DNA from: Aridibaculum aurantiacum
GTDB taxonomy: Bacteria > Bacteroidota > Bacteroidia > Chitinophagales > Chitinophagaceae
Direction: 5' to 3'
DNA length: 64,000 nucleotides
Assembly: GCF_017355875.1 (NCBI RefSeq)
Contig: NZ_JAFEWC010000001.1
Coordinates: forward strand, 2,542,001-2,606,000
The notes under the pieces are model-generated. The model was given only the letters and a program-made list of their open reading frames with translations. It had not been told where the DNA came from and ran no database searches. A program made the translations under genes and the position numbers. Below are positions 52,473 to 60,530 of this stretch, in pieces; within the stretch, counting starts at the first letter, position 1, and each line of letters starts with the position of its first letter.

Positions 52473-53009
52473 CTAAAGCCGCAATAGCTGTTGCTCCACC
52501 AATTTCCAGGTAACAATACCTGCTGCTACTGATATGTTCAACGAATGCTTCATACCCAGCTGCGGTATCTCAATGCTGCCGTCTGCCATCTTCAAAACGT
52601 CATCGGCTACGCCCTCTACTTCATTGCCTAGTACAATTGCTAGCTTCGTCTCTGGTTGCCAATGGAATTTTTCCAACGAGATGCTTCCTTGCGTTTGTTC
52701 AATGGCATAAACCGTATACCCGCGCTGTTTCAGCTCGGCAACAGCTTCAGTAGTTTCGGAATAATAAAGCCAATCTACCGTTTCAGTAGCGCCTAATGCA
52801 GTCTTTTGAATATCGCGATGCGGAGGTTGCGGTGTATAGCCACAAAGGCAAATAGCTTCTACAAGAAATGCATCGGCAGTACGAAATACGCTGCCCACAT
52901 TGTGCATGCTGCGGATGTTATCCAGCACCACCACCAACGGGTTCTTCTCAGCCTGCTTAAACTCATCGACCGACTTTCGGCCCAGCTCATCCATACTCAA
53001 TTTGCGCAT
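52473..53009 (-). CDS. SpoU/TrmH family RNA methyltransferase
   Basis: A 178-residue 2'-O-ribose methyltransferase with the trefoil-knot fold. The three motifs are seen: VVLDNIRSMHNVGSVFRTAD (motif 1, about 27-46), TKLAIVLGNEVEGVADDVL (motif 2) and IEIPQLGMKHSLNISVAAGI (motif 3). It modifies tRNA or rRNA; the exact position is unknown, and there is no N-terminal substrate-binding domain. MRKLSMDELGRKSVDEFKQA begins the chain. It has its own promoter box, 5 nt before the ATG. It is transcribed away from the EthD gene. Confidence 0.93.
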   Translation of the reverse strand: MRKLSMDELGRKSVDEFKQAEKNPLVVVLDNIRSMHNVGSVFRTADAFLVEAICLCGYTPQPPHRDIQKTALGATETVDWLYYSETTEAVAELKQRGYTVYAIEQTQGSISLEKFHWQPETKLAIVLGNEVEGVADDVLKMADGSIEIPQLGMKHSLNISVAAGIVTWKLVEQQLLRL

Positions 53010-53014
53010 GGCGG

Positions 53015-53022
53015 CAAAGGTA
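53015..53022 (-). promoter_or_regulatory. -7 element of the SpoU gene, predicted leaderless
   Basis: TACCTTTG on the minus strand matches TAnnTTTG exactly, ending 5 nt before the ATG at 53009. The sequence is the same as at pdxJ. Confidence 0.5.
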
Positions 53023-53109
53023 AGTGTATCACAGCTTTAGGTCTATTCATGAACGTACTGTTATGCGAAAAATATGATTGCAATGGTATGAGCAACTGCA
53101 ACCTTAAAC

Positions 53110-53117
53110 TATGTTTG
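53110..53117 (+). promoter_or_regulatory. -7 element of the EthD gene
   Basis: TATGTTTG matches TAnnTTTG exactly, about 43 nt before the ATG at 53161. TATCTTTA, one base off, lies 13 nt further on. Confidence 0.4.
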
Positions 53118-53160
53118 GCCTTATCTTTATGATAATTATCAGAAACCAACAGGCCAAGCA

Positions 53161-53469
53161 ATGCATAAGATCACTGTACTTTATAATCATCCTGGTGACG
53201 AAGCAGCATTTGAAGATTATTATGAGAATAAGCACCTGCCTATGGCACGACATATGCCTGGTGTGAGTAAAGTAGAGCTGACGAAATTTGTACCTACGCC
53301 AGGTGGCGACCAACCGGAGTTTTACAGGATGGCGGAGTTATATTTTTCGTCTGAAGAGCAGATGATAGAAACGATGGGCTCGCCTGAAGGACAAGCGGTG
53401 ATAGACGATATCCACAACCTGTCGGAGGCTGGAGTAAAAGTGGTGATTGGTAAGGTAACTACCTATTGA
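53161..53469 (+). CDS. EthD family protein
   Basis: A 102-residue ferredoxin-like (dimeric alpha-beta barrel) protein. The pattern HKITVLYNHPGDEAAFEDYY, then ENKHLPMARHMPGVSKVEL and FYRMAELYFSSEEQM, matches EthD, a family of small heme-associated or structural proteins first linked to ether degradation. Its real role here is unknown. It is cytoplasmic. The last 7 bases overlap the 3' end of the convergent GYF_2 gene. Confidence 0.88.
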   Translation: MHKITVLYNHPGDEAAFEDYYENKHLPMARHMPGVSKVELTKFVPTPGGDQPEFYRMAELYFSSEEQMIETMGSPEGQAVIDDIHNLSEAGVKVVIGKVTTY

Positions 53470-53948
53470 TCTTTCGTAAGCAATTCCTGCTTTACCGTTA
53501 CCAATTGATTATTTGCAAGCGAAGTTTCATCTTTTTCATGATGTGAAGTTTGCTGGTTCGAACGGAACAGCTGAAGTGTAATTGCCATCACTATTGCCAG
53601 CATTATTACAAATTGTCCTACACGCAACTTTGCGCGTAGCCTACGACGCGCTTGTTTCTTCTCATTCCATTGATTGTATTCTTCCCGCAGCTCCACCAGC
53701 GATTTGCAATATTTCACATTCAGTTCTACTATTTCTTCTTCACTTGCTGCAATGGCAACAGGTTCTACTTGCTCAGGTGCTTGAACATAATCATGCAATT
53801 GTTCGAATTCAGCGGCTTGCTTCCAGCAAATGCTGATGCCTTCCTGCCATAACAGGTCAGTCGGTAAAAGCTGTTGTTCTATGAGTTCGGAAACTGTAAA
53901 AGGACCACAGGTATTGTTATAACGGAGAAGGAGAAACTGCTGGGTCAT
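53463..53948 (-). CDS. GYF_2 domain protein with membrane anchor
   Basis: A 161-residue protein. The N-terminal GYF_2 (DUF4339) domain is QFLLLRYNNTCGPFTVSELI, DLLWQEGISICWKQAAEFEQL; the usual GPxxxxEL pattern is present. A charged helix with basic repeats (KKQARRRLRAKLRVG) leads into a single membrane helix at about 110-128 (FVIMLAIVMAITLQLF), with a short tail. GYF_2 domains bind proline-rich or short peptide motifs, which suggests a docking role. It follows the small membrane protein gene by 25 bp and shares 7 bp with the EthD gene at their 3' ends. Confidence 0.82.
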   Translation of the reverse strand: MTQQFLLLRYNNTCGPFTVSELIEQQLLPTDLLWQEGISICWKQAAEFEQLHDYVQAPEQVEPVAIAASEEEIVELNVKYCKSLVELREEYNQWNEKKQARRRLRAKLRVGQFVIMLAIVMAITLQLFRSNQQTSHHEKDETSLANNQLVTVKQELLTKDQ

Positions 53949-53973
53949 ACATGAGATTTAAGAGTTGGAAAAT

Positions 53974-54246
53974 TTATGGCTGTATCGCTAAAAGAAGAAC
54001 AAGGTGAAACACAAGCAGGAACAGGAGGTAAAATGAAAGGCAGTTCTGAACAATCTTGATGGTTACGTTTTTCAGGCATTTGGTATCTACCACCTGGTAA
54101 TCGTTGAAGTAGAAAAACTGGCCGATGCGACTGTTGCTGGTTCTAAAAAATACAAATAGAACAAGTTTCAGTAGAACAACTGAGATGATTAATGGCGGCA
54201 ACCAATTTTCAAACAGGACAAGTGCGTTAAAAAAATCTTCTTGCAT
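53974..54246 (-). CDS. Small two-helix membrane protein
   Basis: A 90-residue protein starting MQEDFFNALVLFENW. Two hydrophobic segments lie at about 17-34 (PPLIISVVLLKLVLFVFF) and 68-88, with a polar stretch of about 30 residues between (RTSNSRIGQFFYFNDYQVVD). I do not recognise it. It is kept as a gene because it is immediately upstream of the GYF_2 gene on the same strand, has a plausible start and fills an otherwise empty span. Confidence 0.6.
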   Translation of the reverse strand: MQEDFFNALVLFENWLPPLIISVVLLKLVLFVFFRTSNSRIGQFFYFNDYQVVDTKCLKNVTIKIVQNCLSFYLLFLLVFHLVLLLAIQP

Positions 54247-54391
54247 TTCTTAAGGGGTTGGTGTATACAAAACGAAAAACAGGGGCGGTCATGTGTTTAA
54301 AAAAGGCTGAAGCAGGCCCCAAACGGACATAGATGAAGATGCTGGCATCAATTTATTGCCAGTATCAACTCATACTAAAACCAAAGAAGGA

Positions 54392-55009
54392 ATGAGTAAC
54401 GTAAAACTTGCGGTCATTTTTTATACTATGACCGGGACCAACTACCAGTTAGCACAATGGGCGGAGGAAGGAGCACGCAATGCAGGCGCTGAAACGAAAA
54501 TTCTGAAAGTTCCAGAATTGGCTCCGCAGAATGTTATTGACGGCAATCCTGCATGGAAAGCTACCGTTGAAAAATTACAAGATGTACCTACGGTAGATCT
54601 TTCAGATCTTGATTGGGCAGATGCCATCATTTTTAGTGTGCCTACCCGTTACGGGGTAATGGCTGCACAGTTGAAACAATTTTTGGATACTACAGGCGGA
54701 TTGTGGGCACAGGGAAAATTGGCCAATAAAGTGGTGAGTGCTATGACAAGCGCACAAAATCCTCATGGCGGACAAGAAGCCACCCTCCTGTCATTGTACA
54801 CTATGATGTTCCATTGGGGAGCAATCATAGCATGCCCAGGATATACCGATCAGTCTATTTTTGGGGCGGGTGGTAATCCATATGGCACCAGCGCCACTGT
54901 TGGCCAACAAGGAATTTCCAATGATGCGCAGGCAGCTGTTTTGCACCAGGCAAAGCGTACTGTTACTGTAGCTCAATGGGTGAAAGCGGGTATGACTTCA
55001 GGAACTTAA
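54392..55009 (+). CDS. Flavodoxin-fold NAD(P)H:quinone oxidoreductase, WrbA-like
   Basis: A 205-residue protein from the ATG at 54392 (MSNVKLAVIFYTM); the frame from 54356 is a shorter-support extension. VIFYTMTGTNYQLAQWAEEG is the FMN phosphate loop, DAIIFSVPTRYGVMAAQLKQ is a second FMN contact, and LWAQGKLANKVVSAMTSAQN with HGGQEATLLSLYTMMFHWGA is diagnostic of WrbA. WrbA reduces quinones by two electrons, avoiding semiquinones. It is cytoplasmic and stands alone, before mutS. Confidence 0.9.
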   Translation: MSNVKLAVIFYTMTGTNYQLAQWAEEGARNAGAETKILKVPELAPQNVIDGNPAWKATVEKLQDVPTVDLSDLDWADAIIFSVPTRYGVMAAQLKQFLDTTGGLWAQGKLANKVVSAMTSAQNPHGGQEATLLSLYTMMFHWGAIIACPGYTDQSIFGAGGNPYGTSATVGQQGISNDAQAAVLHQAKRTVTVAQWVKAGMTSGT

Positions 55010-55116
55010 TGCAATACAACCCCGGTAGGCACAATGAATACCGGGGTTTTCTTCAGCATCATCCACAACTTCTCCACTACAATTCCCGGTGGTTTTCGTT
55101 TAACTCCCAATCCGCC

Positions 55117-55124
55117 TATTTTTG
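55117..55124 (+). promoter_or_regulatory. -7 element of mutS, predicted leaderless
   Basis: TATTTTTG matches TAnnTTTG exactly and ends 6 nt before the ATG at 55131. It supports that start over the TTG at 55122, which lies inside the box. Confidence 0.5.
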
Positions 55125-55130
55125 CCGGCT

Positions 55131-57728
55131 ATGGCTAAGAGTAGTGCCGAAACCCCGCTGATGCAGCAGCACAAGGCTATTAAACAAAAATATCCTGATG
55201 CTATCCTCTTATTTCGCGTGGGCGATTTTTATGAAACGTTTGGAGAAGATGCCATCATTAGTAGCCAAGTGCTTGGGATCACACTGACCAAGCGCAACAA
55301 TGGCGCTGCCTTCAGTAGCGAGCTTGCTGGCTTCCCTTATCATGCATTGGACACTTACCTGCACAAGCTGGTAAAAGCTGGCTACCGTGTAGCCATATGC
55401 GATCAACTGGAAGATCCAAAGCAGGTAAAAGGCATTGTAAAACGTGGTGTAACCGAAATGGTAACGCCAGGTGTGGCTACCAATGACAAAATGCTGGAGC
55501 ACAACAGCAATAATTTTCTTGCTGCCTTACATTTCCAGGACGATAAAAGCGGGATTGCTTTTTTAGACATCTCTACAGGTGAAATGTTTGTGAGTGAAGG
55601 CAACCAGGAGTACATTGACAAACTATTACAAACGCTGAAGCCGGCGGAGGTAATCTTCCAGCGCAATTACCAGAAACAGTTCAAAGAGAACTTTGGCAGT
55701 AAGTTTTACACCTACACGCTCGACAGCTGGATTTTTGATACCGCTTATGCCACTGAAAACCTGCTCAAACATTTTCAAACACATTCCCTCAAAGGTTTTG
55801 GTGTAGAAAATATGCCTGCAGCCATCATTGCTGCCGGTGCTGTTTTTCATTATTTAAAAGATACAGAGCATCCCAACCTGCAGCACATTACTTCCATTCA
55901 GCGGATTGAGCGTGATGATTACCTGTGGATGGATCGATTCACCATTCGCAACCTGGAGCTACTGGGAAGTGGCGTGGAGGATGGACAGACGCTGTTGCGA
56001 GTTTTAGACAATACAGTAAGTGCCATGGGAGCACGTTTGCTGAAACGTTGGATCGTGCTTCCGCTAAAGGATATTGATAAGATAAACGAAAGGCTGGAGC
56101 TGGTAGAATTTCTTATCAAAGATGTGGAGCTGCGCAATAAGATCACTACTCATATAAAGCAGGCAGGAGATATTGAAAGGCTGGTGAGTAAGATCCCGCT
56201 GAAAAAAATAAACCCGCGTGAAGTACTGCAGATAGCACGTGGTCTGCAACAGGTAGATGCCATACGAAATGAATGTTTACAAGCCTCTAACGACTACCTG
56301 AAGCGGCTGGCTGATGCGCTCAACCCTTGCCACTACATCCTGGAAAAGATCTTAAAAGAGATTGTTGAAAATCCACCTGTACTGGTAGCAAAAGGCCATG
56401 TTATAAAAGAAGGTGTGCATTCCGAGCTGGATGAACTACGAAACATTGCCAGCACAGGCAAAGAATACCTGGTGCAGTTGCAGCAAAAAGAAAGTGAGGC
56501 AACGGGTATATCTTCCTTAAAAGTGGGCTTCAACAATGTGTTTGGCTACTACCTGGAAGTGACCAACCTGCACAAAAGTAAAGTGCCTGAAACATGGATG
56601 CGCAAGCAAACGCTTGCCAATGCTGAACGCTACATCACTCCCGAACTCAAGAACTACGAAGAAAAAATAGTTGGCGCTGAAGAAAAGATACAAGCCATAG
56701 AACAAGACCTGTTCAATAAGCTGCTGCTGGAGTTGCAGGATTATATAGCACCGATGCAGGTAAATGGAAATGTGCTGGCTGTATTGGATTGCCTTTGCTG
56801 TTTTGCCAACAATGCATTGCAGTACAATTACAAGAAGCCAAACATTCATACCGGCAGCGCATTGGAACTACACGACAGCCGACACCCGGTGATAGAGCGT
56901 AACCTACCTGCAGGTGACAGCTATGTTTCCAACGATATTTTATTGGACCCGGCATCGCAGCAGGTGATCATTCTTACAGGACCCAACATGAGTGGTAAAA
57001 GTGCGCTGCTGCGCCAGACCGCCCTCATCACACTGATGGCTCACATGGGAAGCTTTGTTCCTGCTTCTAATGCGAACATTCCACTTACTGATAAGATTTT
57101 TACACGCGTAGGGGCAAGCGATAACCTGAGCGGCGGCGAAAGTACATTCATGGTAGAGATGAATGAAACCGCAAGCATCATCAATAACCTTACATCAAGA
57201 AGTTTGGTACTACTTGATGAAATTGGCCGCGGCACCAGCACCTACGACGGTATCAGCATTGCCTGGAGTATAGTAGAATACCTGCATGCATCACCACATG
57301 CACCTAAAACACTTTTTGCTACACACTACCACGAGTTAAACGAGCTGGAGAATAAACTGCGCGGCGTAAAGAATTATCACATCACAAACAAGGAAGTAGG
57401 CAACAAGATCATTTTCCTGCGCAAGCTTGCTCCCGGCGGCAGCACCCATAGCTTTGGTATACATGTAGCACGCATGGCTGGTATGCCTCCCAAACTTATT
57501 GATCGTGCTAACGAAATACTGCAACAGCTGGAAAGTAAGCATGTAGATGAACATATAGGCGAACATGTAAAAACGCTTTCCGCACCCAAAATGCAGCTCA
57601 GCATTTTTGATGCGCACAGTCAAACCTTTGATGAGATCCGCCAGATGCTCGACGTCATTGACATCAACCGGTTAACGCCGGTAGAGGCGCTAATGAAGCT
57701 GAACGAGGTAAAGGAAAAAGTGAAGTAG
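55131..57728 (+). CDS. mutS: DNA mismatch repair protein MutS
   Basis: MutS recognises mismatched bases and recruits MutL. The 865-residue protein begins MAKSSAETPLMQQHKAIKQK and has the mismatch-contact motif FRVGDFYETFGEDA near residue 35. Domains follow in order: mismatch binding (about 10-120), connector, core with the lever, clamp (about 440-540), and ATPase with Walker A ILTGPNMSGKSALLRQTAL (about 618-636), Walker B LVLLDEIGRGTSTYDG and the FATHYHEL segment. HGMPP-like ARMAGMPPKLIDRANEIL closes the ATPase. Full length is normal; no defects are seen. Confidence 0.97.
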   Translation: MAKSSAETPLMQQHKAIKQKYPDAILLFRVGDFYETFGEDAIISSQVLGITLTKRNNGAAFSSELAGFPYHALDTYLHKLVKAGYRVAICDQLEDPKQVKGIVKRGVTEMVTPGVATNDKMLEHNSNNFLAALHFQDDKSGIAFLDISTGEMFVSEGNQEYIDKLLQTLKPAEVIFQRNYQKQFKENFGSKFYTYTLDSWIFDTAYATENLLKHFQTHSLKGFGVENMPAAIIAAGAVFHYLKDTEHPNLQHITSIQRIERDDYLWMDRFTIRNLELLGSGVEDGQTLLRVLDNTVSAMGARLLKRWIVLPLKDIDKINERLELVEFLIKDVELRNKITTHIKQAGDIERLVSKIPLKKINPREVLQIARGLQQVDAIRNECLQASNDYLKRLADALNPCHYILEKILKEIVENPPVLVAKGHVIKEGVHSELDELRNIASTGKEYLVQLQQKESEATGISSLKVGFNNVFGYYLEVTNLHKSKVPETWMRKQTLANAERYITPELKNYEEKIVGAEEKIQAIEQDLFNKLLLELQDYIAPMQVNGNVLAVLDCLCCFANNALQYNYKKPNIHTGSALELHDSRHPVIERNLPAGDSYVSNDILLDPASQQVIILTGPNMSGKSALLRQTALITLMAHMGSFVPASNANIPLTDKIFTRVGASDNLSGGESTFMVEMNETASIINNLTSRSLVLLDEIGRGTSTYDGISIAWSIVEYLHASPHAPKTLFATHYHELNELENKLRGVKNYHITNKEVGNKIIFLRKLAPGGSTHSFGIHVARMAGMPPKLIDRANEILQQLESKHVDEHIGEHVKTLSAPKMQLSIFDAHSQTFDEIRQMLDVIDINRLTPVEALMKLNEVKEKVK

Positions 57729-57812
57729 GACTTTGAAGGACGAGGTATGAGGGTGAAGTACGAGGTACAAAGCTTGAAGGACGAGGTACGAAGTAGGAAG
57801 TACGTGACTTCC
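57729..57812. repeat. GAAGGACGAGGTACGAAGTA words after mutS
   Basis: Tandem words tttgaaggacgaggtatgag, ggtgaagtacgaggtacaaa, gcttgaaggacgaggtacga and agtaggaagtacgtgacttc fill 84 nt after mutS. The same word set occurs after pdxJ (20056-20155). All copies here are in the same orientation except a short gacttcc at the end. Confidence 0.7.
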
Positions 57813-57844
57813 TTATTATCATTTTTATCTAATAAAACAGAAAT

Positions 57845-57877
57845 AATAAAGCCGGAAGATCTTCTTCCGGCTTTATT
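57845..57877. terminator. Bidirectional terminator between mutS and the amylase gene
   Basis: aataaagccggaaga, 3-nt loop, tcttccggctttatt: a perfect 15-bp stem in the gap between two convergent genes. Confidence 0.88.
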
Positions 57878-57899
57878 GCAATAAACAGTAGATATTTTT

Positions 57900-59270
57900 C
57901 TACCTATACTCATACACCCTGTACCCCCATGGCTCCAGTTGCTTCAATGAACTGATTTCTTCGTTTGCATTTGCAAATACATTGAAAGCATTTCCCTGCA
58001 ATGCCTGGTCCTGGATATTCACAGTTTGTTGTTTACCTGAAAGGTTCAGCACTACCAGTACCCGCTTCCCTCCTTTTTCTCTTACATAAGCATACACAGC
58101 AGCAGGATCACCAGCATCCAGTTTTCTGTAAGCAGCATCTGCAGCCAGTGCTGTATTATTTTTACGAAGTGTAAGTAATGTTTTATAAAATGGTGCACGC
58201 TGAAGTTTATTGAAGGTCATTGGATCTTTTTCAAAGAATTCAATCTTCCGCAGTACTGGTTCTTCCTGTCCGCTATATATAAGTGGTATGCTGGCTTTAG
58301 CCGTTTGAGTGAACACAGCAAAAGGCTCATGCACTTTACCAGGCATGGTTCCATAATCAGCTTTGTTCCAGCTGTTCTCGTCGTGGTTGCTGGTGAAATA
58401 CATATACATAGCATTGGCAGGAAATTCCTGGTTATTGTGCTGGATCACGCTATCAAGAGCAGAAGCAGGTCGAGAACCATTGGCTACTTCTTTCATCTTA
58501 CTGAACATTGGCCACGCATAGCTAGCATGAAAACCTACTGTATGAAGCGAAGGCTTATCACCTTCAGCCAGCATAAACAGTTGCTTTTCCTTTTGCAGCG
58601 TTGCTATACAATCCTTCCAAAAATCATCCGGCACATCACCAGCTACATCGCACCTGAAACCATCCACACCTGTTTCAGTTACCCAAAACTTCATGCTGGC
58701 AGTCATGCTATCATGTAACTCGCGGTTGTCATAATTCAGCTCACGCACATCCGTCCAATCGTAAGGAGCAATGAAGTTGCCGGTGCTGTCTTTGGTAAAG
58801 AAATCCGGCTTTTGCTGCAGCCAACGATGGTCAGCGCCGGTATGATTGGCTACCCAATCAATAATTACTTTAAAACCTTTTTCATGTGCAGAATTCACCA
58901 GGCGCTTCCAATCGTCCATGGTTCCAAACTCAGGGTTGGCAGCTGTATAATCAGCTATAGCATAATAACTGCCTAACGTGCCTTTCCTGTCCTTTACACT
59001 AATGGGTTGAATGGGCATGAACCACAGCGTTTGCACACCCATTTCCCGTAGCCTGTCAAGATGCGCAGCAAAGGCATTGAAAGTACCTTCTGGTGTGTAC
59101 TGGCGGATGTTTACTTCATAAATATTCCCCTGCAGTATCCATTCAGGCGCATCTGCAGATTGTGTAGCAGTATCATTTTGTGTAGCCGCCGTTTGGTTTG
59201 CATTGTTCTTACACGAAAAGAAAAAACAAACGAGCAAAGGCAGCAAAAGGTTAGAGCAAAGTTTCTTCAT
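57900..59270 (-). CDS. GH13 alpha-amylase family lipoprotein
   Basis: A 456-residue lipoprotein (MKKLCSNLLLPLLVCFFFSC, lipobox Cys20) with a GH13 (beta/alpha)8 barrel. Conserved regions: GVQTLWFMPIQPI, region I DWVANHTGADHRW, region II GFRCDVAGD with nucleophile Asp208, region III LAEGDKPS with acid/base Glu236, and region IV FTSNHDENS with Asp297. A small C-terminal beta domain follows (VLVVLNLSGKQQTVN). It hydrolyses alpha-1,4 glucans or oligosaccharides at the outer membrane or periplasm. It is not in a starch-utilisation (Sus-like) cluster here, so it probably acts alone. Confidence 0.92.
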   Translation of the reverse strand: MKKLCSNLLLPLLVCFFFSCKNNANQTAATQNDTATQSADAPEWILQGNIYEVNIRQYTPEGTFNAFAAHLDRLREMGVQTLWFMPIQPISVKDRKGTLGSYYAIADYTAANPEFGTMDDWKRLVNSAHEKGFKVIIDWVANHTGADHRWLQQKPDFFTKDSTGNFIAPYDWTDVRELNYDNRELHDSMTASMKFWVTETGVDGFRCDVAGDVPDDFWKDCIATLQKEKQLFMLAEGDKPSLHTVGFHASYAWPMFSKMKEVANGSRPASALDSVIQHNNQEFPANAMYMYFTSNHDENSWNKADYGTMPGKVHEPFAVFTQTAKASIPLIYSGQEEPVLRKIEFFEKDPMTFNKLQRAPFYKTLLTLRKNNTALAADAAYRKLDAGDPAAVYAYVREKGGKRVLVVLNLSGKQQTVNIQDQALQGNAFNVFANANEEISSLKQLEPWGYRVYEYR

Positions 59271-59392
59271 TAGTAGAAAATTTTAGCAGCTAAACTACTC
59301 ATAATGAAGGATAATGAAATGGTGATACCAATAAGGTTTTTATTAAGGCTGTAAGTGTATTTTCGCTGCTATTCAATTTTTACAAGATTGCC

Positions 59393-60484
59393 ATGCAAGA
59401 AAAAGTAATGTATTACCGAGACTACCTTGAACTGGAAAAGATTTTGAACAGCCAGCACCCGGTAAGTTTTGAACAACCCAATACGCCGGCACATGATGAA
59501 ATGTTATTCATCATCATTCACCAGGCATCAGAACTGTGGTTTAAGCAAATACTTTTTGAGCTTGATTTTGTAATGGAAGTTTTCAAAAAAGAAAAGATCA
59601 ACGATAACTCTGAAGATCTGAACCTTGTACGCCACCGGCTGAACCGAGTGATTAGAATAAACGAACTGCTGAACCAGCAGGTTACCATTCTTGATACAAT
59701 GACACCGCTCGACTTCCTGGAGTTTAGGAACCTGCTTGCTCCTTCATCCGGTTTTCAAAGTGTGCAGTTCAGGCTGATAGAAGCGCGTCTTGGCTTACAG
59801 CTACAAAAGCGCCACGAGTTTGATTATTACAAACGCACCAACGAAGGTGGCTTCAACAGCGATGATTATAAATCGATCAACAATGTAGAGAATGAGCAAA
59901 CACTTTTGCAGCTGCTGAACACATGGCTGGAGCGCATGCCATTCTTCGAAATGAAGTATTGGAAGTCATTCCAGCAAACAGCAACCAGCAACGATCTTCA
60001 TCCTTTCTGGGCTACCTACCGAGATATATATGAACAGGGACTAACTGAAAGAGAAAAGAGTAAGCTGCCTGAATTTGATTTCATATTTTTTGAAAAAGCG
60101 CTTGAAGGCTATACTGCTGAACAGCTGCACAACCTGCGTTCTGACCTTTCGCCCAAGGCTATGAAGGCTGCGCTCTTTATTATGCTGTACCGCGACTTCC
60201 CTGTGTTTCAAACCTCTTACCAGATCCTGGATGCTTTTGTAGAGATTGATCATATGATGAGCAACTGGCGGCACAAACATTTTATAATGGTAAGGCGAAT
60301 GATTGGCATGCGCAGCGGCACGGGCAATACGTCGGGCAGCGGCTACCTGGAAGGTGCTATGACAAAGCATTATGTTTTCAAAGACCTGGCAACGCTTTCC
60401 ACTTTCCTGATAGAAAGAAGAAGACTGCCCCAGCTTCCAATGGAGCTGATACAGAAACTGAGCTTTGCGCTGGATGATGAGTAA
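59393..60484 (+). CDS. kynA: Tryptophan 2,3-dioxygenase
   Basis: A heme dioxygenase that opens the indole ring of tryptophan to N-formylkynurenine. The 363-residue protein has YYRDYLELEKILNSQ at the N-terminus, the substrate region HDEMLFIIIHQASELWFKQI (about 38-57), LDFLEFRNLLAPSSGFQSVQ, and a C-terminal NWRHKHFIMVRRMIGMRSGT with the predicted heme ligand His296, followed by GNTSGSGYLEGAM. It is longer than many bacterial forms, more like eukaryal ones. It is cytoplasmic. A methyltransferase gene follows 46 nt later. No other kynurenine-pathway gene is in the window. Confidence 0.94.
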   Translation: MQEKVMYYRDYLELEKILNSQHPVSFEQPNTPAHDEMLFIIIHQASELWFKQILFELDFVMEVFKKEKINDNSEDLNLVRHRLNRVIRINELLNQQVTILDTMTPLDFLEFRNLLAPSSGFQSVQFRLIEARLGLQLQKRHEFDYYKRTNEGGFNSDDYKSINNVENEQTLLQLLNTWLERMPFFEMKYWKSFQQTATSNDLHPFWATYRDIYEQGLTEREKSKLPEFDFIFFEKALEGYTAEQLHNLRSDLSPKAMKAALFIMLYRDFPVFQTSYQILDAFVEIDHMMSNWRHKHFIMVRRMIGMRSGTGNTSGSGYLEGAMTKHYVFKDLATLSTFLIERRRLPQLPMELIQKLSFALDDE

Positions 60485-60530
60485 TGACTGCAGCCTGTTG
60501 TGCCTCATTCGTCACTTATAAAATGTATAG

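Noticed and set aside
53104-53313. A 69-codon minus-strand frame upstream of and overlapping the EthD gene
   Set aside because: Low-complexity hydrophobic translation with no domain; it overlaps a supported gene and its promoter.
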